Below are positions 26,113-35,841 of a stretch of DNA of 64,000 bases, in pieces (position 1 is the first letter of the stretch; every line of letters starts with the position of its first letter). The position numbers and the translations under genes were made by a program. Origin of the DNA: an uncultured Mycoplasmatota bacterium. Lineage in GTDB: Bacteria > Bacillota_I > Bacilli_A > RF39 > UBA660. Under the pieces are notes generated by a model. That model saw only the letters and a program-made list of their open reading frames with translations, had not been told where the DNA came from and made no database searches. The stretch is taken from assembly GCA_900545005.1 (NCBI GenBank), contig UQXO01000002.1, forward strand, positions 1-64,000. Reading direction: 5' to 3'.

Positions 26113-26927
26113 TAGTTAGTCGCCTCATTTCCATTAGTATTAGGGGTATTAAAATTCTGACTGACACTAATTGATTTTGATAAAATAAAGTTTTGGATAT
26201 ATTGAGAATCAATTGTAGCATCTCTATCGGTTGATGAATAGCTAGCATTTCTTGGAATTGGCATAACACTTATACCACCAATGTACTCGGTTTTCTTTAA
26301 AAGAGTATATAATTCATCAGGAACTGCAAACCACATCTGAGCAGGAGTTCTAGTATCACTGGATGATTCAAAGACATCATTTCCACTAGAGTCTAGGACT
26401 GCTAAGACTTTTATTCCTTGAATTAAACGACCAAAGATAACTTTATTCGTACTAGATGTTGCTTTAACAAATAAATCAACATAATTTCCTGTATAGATAG
26501 AATTTCCATAAGTCGAGTTGATATCAACTGCTAGGTTATAAGCAGTATACCCATCTGGAATATTAGAAAATTCATTAGTAGTAGCTTCTTCAAAAGAGAC
26601 AATATAGTCTTTATAGAAGAAACTATTAGCGGGAATAGTTTCTCCATACTTAACATAATTACTAGTTATGTTAGCACTAGAAGTTACTATTCCTAGACTT
26701 TTAGCTATTCTTTTTGGTAATTCGGTATAGCCAATAGCATCTGCCGTAATTTGACTACGACTAGTTAATTCTTTTTTCGCATAAGGGACTCTAATAGTGG
26801 TTACGGCTTGATTGACACGGTAGTTATAGATAGCATAAAGACCAATGATACCAAGGATAACAATGATTATTGTTAGAGTGTTCTTATTCGATAAGACTTT
26901 TTTTATTTCTTGTTTTACTTTATCCAT
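26112..26927 (-). CDS. CpaB/RcpC-like SAF-domain protein, copy 1
   Basis: The 271-residue paralogue of the next gene has the same layout: a cytoplasmic stub, membrane helix (about 18-34), SAF domain (YAKKELTSRSQITADAIG) and RcpC-like domain with YTGNYVDLFV and LAVLDSSGND. The C-terminal 45 residues are Ser/Asn-rich. In a Gram-positive cell, the bulk would lie outside the membrane. Most Tad loci known to me have one cpaB, so two adjacent copies are notable. Confidence 0.85.
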   Translation of the reverse strand: MDKVKQEIKKVLSNKNTLTIIIVILGIIGLYAIYNYRVNQAVTTIRVPYAKKELTSRSQITADAIGYTELPKRIAKSLGIVTSSANITSNYVKYGETIPANSFFYKDYIVSFEEATTNEFSNIPDGYTAYNLAVDINSTYGNSIYTGNYVDLFVKATSSTNKVIFGRLIQGIKVLAVLDSSGNDVFESSSDTRTPAQMWFAVPDELYTLLKKTEYIGGISVMPIPRNASYSSTDRDATIDSQYIQNFILSKSISVSQNFNTPNTNGNEATN

Positions 26928-26943
26928 TTTTATTCTCCCTTAT

Positions 26944-27756
26944 TTAATCTATTTTATTTAGCCAGCCCCTAGAAATAGCATAACCAATAATGCCACTTGT
27001 TGTGTTAGAAGCGGCCGCACCAGTTTCTCTAGTTGGATCGTTGTTAATAAATTCATTTAGAGAATCACTACCAAAAGAACGGCTAAAGTCTAAAATCATC
27101 GCTTTAATAAATTCTGACCAATAAGTACCAACATTATTATCAACTTTACTAGCATCGCCATTCTGGCTAGCCCATTTTCTTAAATTTGGTAAGTTAGCAC
27201 TCAAAATACGATTTCTTAAGTCTTGATTTAAACCATCAGTACCAGTTTCATTTAAGACCTTTTGTAAGGTGATAGCAAGTTCTGGAGTTGGATTATAAGT
27301 TAAACATTTTTGAACGCTATCGCCACCGGTTGTACTCGAAGTAGTTCCCTCAGAACCGCCAACTAAAACCATATCAATTTTATTAACTAAATCAAAGCTA
27401 TTGTTAGTTGTACCAGCAATATTTACAGAATTACTAACACTAGATATTTTAACACTTACTTTTGGAGGTACTTCATGAATATCATAAAATGATATATTAT
27501 ATTCTTTTGTCATTGTTGCTGACTCAGAGAAACGGCGAATGAAGTTTTCAATAAACTTTTCTTTAGAAATTTTTAAATCACCATATAAACGATAATATGA
27601 GTAGTCAACAGCATCAACCATCGATGCCGATGCTGTTTCCTTTAACTCGTAATAGTCTTGGGTAGTTCCCGTTGTGGTACTACTAATTAGAAGCATAACG
27701 CCTATAACTAGGATACCTAGCATTACTAACCAGTAGCCCCAGTAAGATTCTTTCAT
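26944..27756 (-). CDS. TadE-like anchored extracytoplasmic protein, unknown
   Basis: The 270-residue protein has one membrane helix at residues 8-26 close to the N-terminus, followed by a helix and a mostly polar exported domain. That plan resembles TadE/TadF-type pseudopilins, but no prepilin cleavage motif (G-x-x-x-x-E-Y) is evident. Residues 145-165 are Thr/Ser/Gly-rich. It follows the giant surface protein gene by 17 bases and precedes the CpaB pair. A minor pilin or a channel component is the best guess from position. Confidence 0.65.
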   Translation of the reverse strand: MKESYWGYWLVMLGILVIGVMLLISSTTTGTTQDYYELKETASASMVDAVDYSYYRLYGDLKISKEKFIENFIRRFSESATMTKEYNISFYDIHEVPPKVSVKISSVSNSVNIAGTTNNSFDLVNKIDMVLVGGSEGTTSSTTGGDSVQKCLTYNPTPELAITLQKVLNETGTDGLNQDLRNRILSANLPNLRKWASQNGDASKVDNNVGTYWSEFIKAMILDFSRSFGSDSLNEFINNDPTRETGAAASNTTSGIIGYAISRGWLNKID

Positions 27757-27773
27757 ATTCTTCTACCTCTTTT

Positions 27774-30700
27774 CTATTTTAAATAACTATCGATTTTACA
27801 AGATGAGTATTCACTATTAGATTGAATATCAGCAAGGAATTGTGATTTATATTCACGAGATTCTTTACTAATTGAACTTGCACTATAGTCGCCAAATCCT
27901 AAATCGATTATTTCTTGATTTTTATTATAAGTCTTAATAGCATTCATACAAGCAGAATTCATAGTAATAGAGTATTCTAAGTATTTTTCATCATCTGCAT
28001 AAATACCATCGCCAACGTCTTCAATTTGTTTAATGATATCACTAAGTTTTTGACCTTTTCTGTCAGTAGTATTTTCAACACCAGAAGTTTCACCACTCCA
28101 GTTATATCCCTTAGATGAATTACCATTAGGGAATAAATCATAGTTAGATACAACCTTAGTATAGAATTGTAATGTACCATTATTACCAATTAAAGCCGAA
28201 CTATTATTAGTAGTTATAGTGGTTTGAAGAGCGCTATCTTCACCATATAATTTAATACCTTGGCAATGATTGTTACATACATTGTTATAAATTTCATTGC
28301 TGGCTGGGACTTTAGTTGCTTCTACATAGCTACAACAAGTATCACCATCTGCTAGTAGTTTATTAATACAAGCATTAGCTTTATTTTCGTATTCTTCATA
28401 TAACTTGTCGTCTTTATTAGTATGAAGGAATAAGTCTAAGTAAGATTTTTCATCATCATTTTGACAATCAGATGATTTCAAGATATCTTCACAGCTTGGA
28501 ATAACAGTATCTGGTTCTGCTTTAACTTCGTAGTTGCATACATATTGGTTAGCAAGAAGTCCACTAACATAACCATTATCATCAACAATACGACCTAAAG
28601 AATAAGTATTGTTATAGTATTGACCTAAATTATTAATTTTAATTTGATAACTATATTTACCTGGCATTGTTGATAGAGCTATTGGATATACTAAACCTTC
28701 AGCTTTTTTCTCTGAGCCATCAGTCGTTACGATGTCAGTATTTTTAATAGCTTCATCACCAGCATCAACTAAGATTGGAGCTTCGGTTGTATCATTAAAG
28801 TTATTAGGATTGGTTACATAGATACCTTTATTAGAATATGTCCAGTATGGCTGACTTGATTTATAATAGATAAATTTCTGTGAGCCTTGACCATTAATAC
28901 TTGAGGCAATATCATTTACTTTATTTAAGAATCCTGATGTAGTACCGCCAACTTTATTAGTAGCCCAAGTTGCTATATTAGATAATAAACTTTGTAGATT
29001 GAAACCAGCAATTGAGACACCTGGATTACCATATCTTGAAATAGTGGCAACACGTTTAACGTTACGGTATTTAACATTTTGTCCCTCTTGAACATGAGCA
29101 ATTAATTTTGTAACAATTGAAGTTTCTAGTCCTTTGAAATTTGCACTTGCAATTGATGATGTTGCTTCTTTAAAGACATTAGAGGTTCCCTTATAACTTA
29201 AATCATAGGCAATTGAACCTGGTATATAAGTATTTACTGAACCAGCTACATCTTCATCAGAAGATAAACCAAACAAATTACATAATTTTTCATTACCTTT
29301 ACAGATATTATTAGTAAATTCTTGAACTTGAGGTATTTCTTTAAGATTACTAAATAATTGTCCGATAACTTCCTTATTTTCATTAAAGAATTTAGCTACA
29401 TCATTAGAGTTATTACCATTTAATAATGCAGCAGCAATGCTACCTAACATTCCATCAGATGTTACACAAGTACCATCCATAATATTATTCCAATCTTGGA
29501 TTTTATTTATATCAACATCTTTATAACAATAATAGGTTGAAACATCAGGAGTTTCATTTTTATTAATAGCTTGTAAAGTAATACTATTAGTTGTTTTATT
29601 ATTCTTATTAGCCATAAATTCTAATAAGTTATTATTTTTATAACCATAAGTAAATGTTATCTCTGGGTCCATTTGATATTCTTGATCCCAAATTGTGCAA
29701 GCATTCATATTTGAAGCTTTACTAAGAAGATCCGTACGGTAATTTTCATATTCATCTTTATATTTACGCATTTGTTCTCTTAGACTGGCTATATAAGCAT
29801 AATATGGACTAAATGTTCCTCTTAAGTAATAATAGCCATCAAAAGCATAATCTAAAACTTCAGATATATCCTTTTCAGTTAAAGATAATATATCTTTGGC
29901 ATCACCAACAGCTTGAAAAATTTCATTTATTGTTGAAAGTACTCCACTTACATCACCAAGACTACCAAAGCTTGAAGAATTTAGTTTCTTTATGCTTCTC
30001 TTGGTTGGATTTTTCAAGATATTACTTGCATTAGAAATAGCATTAAATGTTACTTGAACATTACCAATAGCTTTAGTTGTCGTATTAGTTGCCTTTTGGA
30101 ATGATTCTACACTCTTTCCTAAGTTTCTAAAATTAAAGTAAACACCAAAATGCATTGATTTCATAATATAGCTGCTAGGATCCATTATCCAAACTTCGAT
30201 TTCATTTCCGGTTGTTTCTTTACTAATAGTTTTAGTTGTATCCTGGACAAATTTTGAACTTAGTTTAGTTTCATTAGAAGTAGAATTCTCTAATTTAAAG
30301 ACATCAGTTGTATAAGTATATGGTTGAGCTTTTTGAATATTAAAAATTTTAAGTGTACCTTGAGTACTTGAATTAGTATTAGTTACGACATTTTTAACAG
30401 CAGTTGAACCTTGGGCATAAATTTGGCAAACGTCAGCACCAAGAAATCGTCCTACATTACATAAGAATGTTATAAAGCCTTTACCAATAGCATCTAAAGC
30501 CACACTGCCAAGACTCTTTAAACCAGTTTTGGCTAAATTACCAACCTCATTAGCTATTGTGTCTTTAACACCATCAATTGAAGTATTAATTTTATCTTTA
30601 TATTGTTCAAAAGTATCACCAAATGCAGTTTCAGCAGATTCTTTAAAGGCGTTAGTAATTGTATCAGAATTTAAATCACCACTAAGAAATTCTCCGGCAA

Positions 30701-33700
30701 TATAAATAGCAAAGTTTTCCATACTATTTGAGAAGTTACCTTGAATACGCCAGAATTCTTCACCCGTTGAAACACCTAGAGCTTCACTAATAATTTTATC
30801 TCTAATGGTTGCTAAAGATGAATTTAACTGAACTTTAAAGTCATTTATTGCACTAGTAGTATCAATCATTGTAGCATCATTTTTAACTGGACTTTCTACT
30901 GGCTCGGTAACAATAGCCTGTCTAAATGAAGAATACTGATTAATATAGTTATTATAGGCATCTAACATTTTTTGCTTTGTATTAGCAGCTTCATTTAAAT
31001 ATTTAGTATTATCTACAGAAGTAGTAACACAAGTTCTTTGACCAGCAACACCAACAGTTGCATGATATATATTATCTAAGTTAGTAGAAATATATCTTCC
31101 TGCATAAGTAGTTCCAAGATTACCTGGCATCTTAAAGGCATAATCTTCTTTACAAACTATTTTACAATAATCATTAGCAGTTTGAACAGTATATGAGTTA
31201 CCATTTGGGTCAGTAGCTTCTACCCCATTCTCACCAATTATACATTTCTCCCAGTTAACAGTAAACGAACTAGTAAGGGAATCCACTAGACCAGAAACAG
31301 AACCTAGATTAGTAGCATTCATAACTTGGTCTTTAATGGAGCCTAAGTAATTTAGAACACCATTTAAGCCATCACCGGTTGAAGAAACTACAGTTTGAAT
31401 AGTACTTGAGAATGATAAAATATTGTTCATTACTTGATCCATACCAGTGGCTTGAGCTAAATAATCAACTAAGTAAGAAGACGCTTTAGCAATATCTTTT
31501 AAACTAGAAGCAGAAGAGGCACTGTCAACGGAATTTTTAAGAGCTTCTAATAAGTTTTTAGTATCGGTAGATATCTTAGTATTACTAGCAGCTTCATAAA
31601 TTTCAGCCCACTCCTTTTTTACATTATCATAGCCATTATCCGCAACGTTAACCATTGTTTCTAAGAATAGTTTTGATAATACTTTGAAGTTATCTTGAGC
31701 GGTCCCATTAAAGTTAACATTGTTAAGGGCTTGACTTAAAAATCTAGCGGTCTGGTTTTGATTATTAGTATATAACGAATCTAAAAATTTCAATTCATTT
31801 TTGATATTCTTAGTAATATTTACTTTATCAGCAAAGTTATAAAGTAAAGCACTTGAGTTCTTTAATCCACTTATAGATAAGCCATTTAAGCCAATGTCCT
31901 TAAGTAATTGAACCATAGAAGTAGCATTGCCAATTAAAGTTCTTAAATCTCCAATATTATTAATACCACTCATAAGAGAATTAAATAATGTTCCTGATTG
32001 GGTTCCTTCAATTAAATAGAAAACCGTTTCTGAATTAGTACAAGGAAGAGCGAAAGTTGCACGACAAGTATTTTCCTTTTTCTTACCCATATCAATTGGA
32101 ATTTCTTCCATTTTTTCAGCTTCACCATTATTAAAAGCAATAAATTTCTGATAAGTTTTAATAACATGTTTAGTTTGTTTTTTAGCAGTTGTAGTTAAAA
32201 CTAAAATATTAGTAATTGATTTTTTAGAAACGTAACTAGTAGTAACTCTAAGTTTAATAGAATCGCTTTCTCCCAATGATTGATATACATTTTTTTTAGT
32301 TACTTTAAATTTAGCAACAGTGTAGCCGCTAGAATCTCTAGTCCAGTCGCTAATAGTTGTGATATCTGAGTCATTAATTGTTATAGTTGTACCACCATCA
32401 GTAACAGCAGTAATCTTAAAATTTTCTTTACTAGTTGCTTCCGTTATTAAGCGGTCATCGTCACTTTTTAATTTGACGGTAAATGTTACTTCAAAACCGG
32501 TATTTGACTCAATCGTCTTTGGAGTTTCATACTCTACTTTGAATTCTACTTCGTTCTCAGCTTTAGTAATAGATTCATTGCCAGTAGCAAACGTTGTTAC
32601 ATCATTATAAACTTTCGTTAACATAGCATCCGCATTAGTAAAATGTTTTTTATTGTAACCATCATAAGCCGTTACCAAGTCTCGCGAGGTGTTAATTGTT
32701 GCTATTATATGTGGGTTATATACTGAAAATTCACTTCCGCCATAATTAAAAATAAGCATTCTGGCAACGTTATTTAAAACGTAATCAGCATAATATTCAG
32801 CTCTAGTACCACTTGTTCCTGAAGCATTTTTAATTTCATTTAAATTATTTTCGTCAGCATACCAATTAGAATATAAGCGATATAATCCTCGCCAAAGTAC
32901 AGAATTTTCCTTAATGATTGTTTGAGGCTGAGAATGATATTTTACTCCATCTGACTCAGGACCTGTGGCACCAGGATCAACGCAAAAGGCCGTAATTGGT
33001 GTTGTCGTATCTTGACCATCGCAAGCATAATATGTTTTATAAACATTATAATAGTTATGAGCTCCTACTGGTGATTTGAATAAAGGGTCATTTTTATAAC
33101 TTTCTACTTCTTTAACAATAAAGTCGGTACAAGCATTTTTACCATAAGTACTGCTATTATTAGCTTGACTAACAACTTCTCCGGTTTCAGTATCCACTGT
33201 CGTCGCTGGTAAAGACTCATTTAGCTTTTCACAAGCATTTCTAGTAGTTGCTGATTTAGAAGTATCAGTTTGACGATACTTGCCTGATTCTGCTGCTTCG
33301 CTAGCTTTCATCCATTTATAAGTAGTAACATTAGAAATTTTTACTTGATAACACGCTTCTGTATCATCTTTTGTTTGCTTAGTATCACCACATTTGCTAG
33401 TATCAGATTGAATGTTACTAGTGTTGCAACTGTTTTTAGAAGTTGTTTTATAACCACCAGGTACCCTACAACAAACATTATCATTAGATACATCAGCTAC
33501 TATCGTTATATTTACCCTTCTGGTAACTTCACTTGCAGTTCCAGCATTAATCTTGTATTTGAATGTTAAAGTATTGCTAGCACCATTTTGAATACTGTTC
33601 TTTTTTGTCTGGTCAAAAATTATTTTATAATCATTTCCATTTTTTCTAGCAACAGCAAAGGCAGTGTTATATGCTCCTCTTGAGTATGTTGGGGCTCCAT

Positions 33701-33941
33701 CAAGAGTGATTTTACTTTTTTCTACTTTCGTTCTATTAGAAATCATACCTATTACAGTGCTGACTAATTCAGACATATTCATATCAGCTTTGGTTATTTT
33801 TTTGGTTATTGAAATGCTTGATAAGGAGCCAGCTACATCACCAGTTTCGTCTTCTGCATAAACTACATTGCAGTCGATAAATCCAAATCCTATAATTAGA
33901 AATAAGCAAATGATAATTACTTTTTTAATACTACTTTTCAT
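27774..33941 (-). CDS. Giant exported Cys-rich surface protein (2055 residues)
   Basis: A signal peptide (residues 1-29, cleavage probably after VVYA) leads into a 2055-residue exported protein. Residues 40-155 look like beta-sandwich repeats. Cys pairs cluster at about 157-310, with an AFCVDPG motif at Cys320 that recalls thioester-domain adhesins. A beta-rich segment follows (about 470-590), then long amphipathic helices through the middle, and a second Cys-rich C-terminal part. There is no LPxTG sorting signal, no C-terminal membrane helix and no choline or SLH repeats. It lies inside the Tad-like operon, translationally coupled to the upstream gene (TAATG), so it is probably the cargo, tip adhesin or structural partner of that machine. 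No homologue is recognised. Confidence 0.8.
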   Translation of the reverse strand: MKSSIKKVIIICLFLIIGFGFIDCNVVYAEDETGDVAGSLSSISITKKITKADMNMSELVSTVIGMISNRTKVEKSKITLDGAPTYSRGAYNTAFAVARKNGNDYKIIFDQTKKNSIQNGASNTLTFKYKINAGTASEVTRRVNITIVADVSNDNVCCRVPGGYKTTSKNSCNTSNIQSDTSKCGDTKQTKDDTEACYQVKISNVTTYKWMKASEAAESGKYRQTDTSKSATTRNACEKLNESLPATTVDTETGEVVSQANNSSTYGKNACTDFIVKEVESYKNDPLFKSPVGAHNYYNVYKTYYACDGQDTTTPITAFCVDPGATGPESDGVKYHSQPQTIIKENSVLWRGLYRLYSNWYADENNLNEIKNASGTSGTRAEYYADYVLNNVARMLIFNYGGSEFSVYNPHIIATINTSRDLVTAYDGYNKKHFTNADAMLTKVYNDVTTFATGNESITKAENEVEFKVEYETPKTIESNTGFEVTFTVKLKSDDDRLITEATSKENFKITAVTDGGTTITINDSDITTISDWTRDSSGYTVAKFKVTKKNVYQSLGESDSIKLRVTTSYVSKKSITNILVLTTTAKKQTKHVIKTYQKFIAFNNGEAEKMEEIPIDMGKKKENTCRATFALPCTNSETVFYLIEGTQSGTLFNSLMSGINNIGDLRTLIGNATSMVQLLKDIGLNGLSISGLKNSSALLYNFADKVNITKNIKNELKFLDSLYTNNQNQTARFLSQALNNVNFNGTAQDNFKVLSKLFLETMVNVADNGYDNVKKEWAEIYEAASNTKISTDTKNLLEALKNSVDSASSASSLKDIAKASSYLVDYLAQATGMDQVMNNILSFSSTIQTVVSSTGDGLNGVLNYLGSIKDQVMNATNLGSVSGLVDSLTSSFTVNWEKCIIGENGVEATDPNGNSYTVQTANDYCKIVCKEDYAFKMPGNLGTTYAGRYISTNLDNIYHATVGVAGQRTCVTTSVDNTKYLNEAANTKQKMLDAYNNYINQYSSFRQAIVTEPVESPVKNDATMIDTTSAINDFKVQLNSSLATIRDKIISEALGVSTGEEFWRIQGNFSNSMENFAIYIAGEFLSGDLNSDTITNAFKESAETAFGDTFEQYKDKINTSIDGVKDTIANEVGNLAKTGLKSLGSVALDAIGKGFITFLCNVGRFLGADVCQIYAQGSTAVKNVVTNTNSSTQGTLKIFNIQKAQPYTYTTDVFKLENSTSNETKLSSKFVQDTTKTISKETTGNEIEVWIMDPSSYIMKSMHFGVYFNFRNLGKSVESFQKATNTTTKAIGNVQVTFNAISNASNILKNPTKRSIKKLNSSSFGSLGDVSGVLSTINEIFQAVGDAKDILSLTEKDISEVLDYAFDGYYYLRGTFSPYYAYIASLREQMRKYKDEYENYRTDLLSKASNMNACTIWDQEYQMDPEITFTYGYKNNNLLEFMANKNNKTTNSITLQAINKNETPDVSTYYCYKDVDINKIQDWNNIMDGTCVTSDGMLGSIAAALLNGNNSNDVAKFFNENKEVIGQLFSNLKEIPQVQEFTNNICKGNEKLCNLFGLSSDEDVAGSVNTYIPGSIAYDLSYKGTSNVFKEATSSIASANFKGLETSIVTKLIAHVQEGQNVKYRNVKRVATISRYGNPGVSIAGFNLQSLLSNIATWATNKVGGTTSGFLNKVNDIASSINGQGSQKFIYYKSSQPYWTYSNKGIYVTNPNNFNDTTEAPILVDAGDEAIKNTDIVTTDGSEKKAEGLVYPIALSTMPGKYSYQIKINNLGQYYNNTYSLGRIVDDNGYVSGLLANQYVCNYEVKAEPDTVIPSCEDILKSSDCQNDDEKSYLDLFLHTNKDDKLYEEYENKANACINKLLADGDTCCSYVEATKVPASNEIYNNVCNNHCQGIKLYGEDSALQTTITTNNSSALIGNNGTLQFYTKVVSNYDLFPNGNSSKGYNWSGETSGVENTTDRKGQKLSDIIKQIEDVGDGIYADDEKYLEYSITMNSACMNAIKTYNKNQEIIDLGFGDYSASSISKESREYKSQFLADIQSNSEYSSCKIDSYLK

Positions 33942-34657
33942 TAAACAATTTCCTCCTTTCTCTTTTTATTTCGTAGATATATAAAGGTACCAGTACCACC
34001 AATTATTATCAAGATAACAATAGTAACTATAACCCAGTGTTTCTTAACAAAATTAGTAGTTTCTTCTAAGATACCTTCTTTTCTAGTTTCATCATTAACA
34101 CTTTTATGAGTCTTAGCATATTCATTAATACCATTAACAAAGTCAATATAAGCTATATCATCAGCAGTCATAAACTCTTGACAATAAAAATAATCAGGAT
34201 AATCACTACAAATTGATTCATTATAGTACTGGTTAGCTCTTGGTACCGTAACATTTATCTGTCTAATAGCCTTTTTCCCACATTCAGTATCAACCGGATA
34301 AATTGAAATAGTATATTGTTTAACTTTTCCCATACCACCAGTAGAATAAGATACTTCCCCATCAGTTTCTGGGTCATAATCAAGACGATATTTAGAACTA
34401 TCATATTCTAAGATAGCATAAATATCACTGGTTAAATTGTAAACGTCAATCATGCCTAAGTATGAAGTTCCGGTTATCTCTTCACCACTATCTGGGTCCG
34501 TACTCGTATAATTATAAGAATAAGGATAGCCCTTAGCAGTTACGGCCCCAGCCGCATTATTAAGTTCAGCTTGGCGTTCTAAAGTACAATATTCTGCTTT
34601 TACTTTAGGAATAAAAAGTAAACTTAAGAGAAAAAATAGTAAATATTTTCTTTTCAT
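33941..34657 (-). CDS. Exported single-pass membrane protein of the Tad-like operon
   Basis: The 238-residue protein has a signal peptide (1-21, cleavage after VKA), an extracytoplasmic domain with several Cys and Tyr/Asp-rich stretches, then a C-terminal membrane helix (about 208-228) and a basic tail (RNKKRKEE). It would be a type I membrane protein facing outward. Its stop overlaps the start of the giant protein gene by one base, so the two are made in linked amounts, perhaps as an anchor and its partner. The family is unknown. Confidence 0.75.
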   Translation of the reverse strand: MKRKYLLFFLLSLLFIPKVKAEYCTLERQAELNNAAGAVTAKGYPYSYNYTSTDPDSGEEITGTSYLGMIDVYNLTSDIYAILEYDSSKYRLDYDPETDGEVSYSTGGMGKVKQYTISIYPVDTECGKKAIRQINVTVPRANQYYNESICSDYPDYFYCQEFMTADDIAYIDFVNGINEYAKTHKSVNDETRKEGILEETTNFVKKHWVIVTIVILIIIGGTGTFIYLRNKKRKEEIV

Positions 34658-34667
34658 GTTAACCTCC

Positions 34668-35543
34668 TTAGACGTTTTCCGATTTTATAAATCGATAATT
34701 TTTATCGAATGTATATTTGATAGATGGCATACCTTCAGTATTTTTACAATCTTCTAAAGCACGACCATTAGATATATAAATTTCTGGTAAAGTAGTTTCA
34801 CAATAAACTTTTTCTTTAAAGGCACTATCGTAAACTCCATACTTCATCTCACCATCAAATTGCATGACATTAAAATAATACTTAGCAGATATTTCATAGC
34901 CGCTAGAAGTCTTTTCTAAAGAACCTTTTTCACTTTCATAAGTGCCATCAGCATTTTCATCATCAGAATCTTCTTCATCAGTATAATCAACCATACTTAT
35001 TGGTATCATACATTCAGTATCATCGCAGATAACAGCATTTACTCCTCTAAAGAAGCCATCGGTTATAATTGTTTCTGGTTCCATTTTCAAATCTTTAAAC
35101 TTAGCCGCTAAGGCTTTATTAATAAATTTTATGGATAATTTTACTGTACCTAACTCTGTATCCTTATCAAACATATTAGCACCAGCCATATATTTAATTA
35201 GATCTGAGTCATTAAAGAACATCCTACTTAAAGTATAAAGAATTTTTACATTAGTATTGATATCATCAGAGTATGTAGCTCCCCAATAAATCTCATCAAC
35301 TGTACCAGTGCTATCAGTACTACTTATAAAGTCTTTAATACTATCCTCATCAAAAGGTTTAATAGCATCCTTAAGATAATTTTCAAATTCATTAGTAGTT
35401 GGATTATCTGGGGTTAATTCTTTATCCTTATGAAATATCTTCGAACAAATAAATATTATTAGCCCTATTAAAATCAGCCCTATTAATATGGATATAATTA
35501 TAGTTTTCTTATCTTTAAAATTAGGTTTTAACTTATTTTTCAT
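34668..35543 (-). CDS. Anchored extracytoplasmic protein, first gene of the Tad-like operon
   Basis: The 291-residue protein has a short basic N-terminus, one membrane helix (about 13-34), then an acidic exported domain with two Cys pairs (DDTEC, CETTLP, EDCKN). No known domain. It is the promoter-proximal gene of nine, 10 bases before the next. An AGAAGG element lies about 13 bases before the ATG, rather far. No strong promoter is obvious between it and the divergent rpsD promoter. Confidence 0.7.
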   Translation of the reverse strand: MKNKLKPNFKDKKTIIISILIGLILIGLIIFICSKIFHKDKELTPDNPTTNEFENYLKDAIKPFDEDSIKDFISSTDSTGTVDEIYWGATYSDDINTNVKILYTLSRMFFNDSDLIKYMAGANMFDKDTELGTVKLSIKFINKALAAKFKDLKMEPETIITDGFFRGVNAVICDDTECMIPISMVDYTDEEDSDDENADGTYESEKGSLEKTSSGYEISAKYYFNVMQFDGEMKYGVYDSAFKEKVYCETTLPEIYISNGRALEDCKNTEGMPSIKYTFDKNYRFIKSENV

Positions 35544-35648
35544 ACTTACACTTGTCCTTCTCTATCATAACTAATATAAGGATAACATTTTTTTCGTAAA
35601 AAAACAATTTATTCTTACAAAAATGGCTATTTTTTTTAAGGAAGCCAA

Positions 35649-35677
35649 TTGACTTTAGAAAGGGAATATGGTAAATT
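35649..35677 (+). promoter_or_regulatory. Sigma-A promoter of rpsD
   Basis: TTGACT (35649-35654), a 17-base spacer and TAAATT (35672-35677). Transcription would start near 35684, leaving a leader of about 158 bases before the rpsD ATG. Confidence 0.6.
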
Positions 35678-35683
35678 ATTCTT

Positions 35684-35841
35684 GCATTTAATTGGCAGTG
35701 CCTAAAGTTTAGAGAAGTGTCTATCACGGTTTTGGTTATAAGTATCTTATGACTGCCTAAAGAGAAAATATCTGGATAGACTCCCCTAGAAACGGAAGGT
35801 ATACTAAGTAAAAGCAAAATTATTAGAAAGGAGAATATTTT
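35684..35841 (+). promoter_or_regulatory. Structured 5' leader of rpsD, candidate S4 autoregulatory RNA
   Basis: The leader contains GGCAGT (35694-35699) pairing with ACTGCC (35752-35757), closing a domain that includes the ATAAG/CTTAT hairpin. The block TGCCTAAAG occurs twice. Bacilli control rpsD by S4 binding its own leader, so an autoregulatory structure is expected; I cannot confirm the consensus here. A strong AGAAAGGAG precedes the ATG. Confidence 0.5.
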
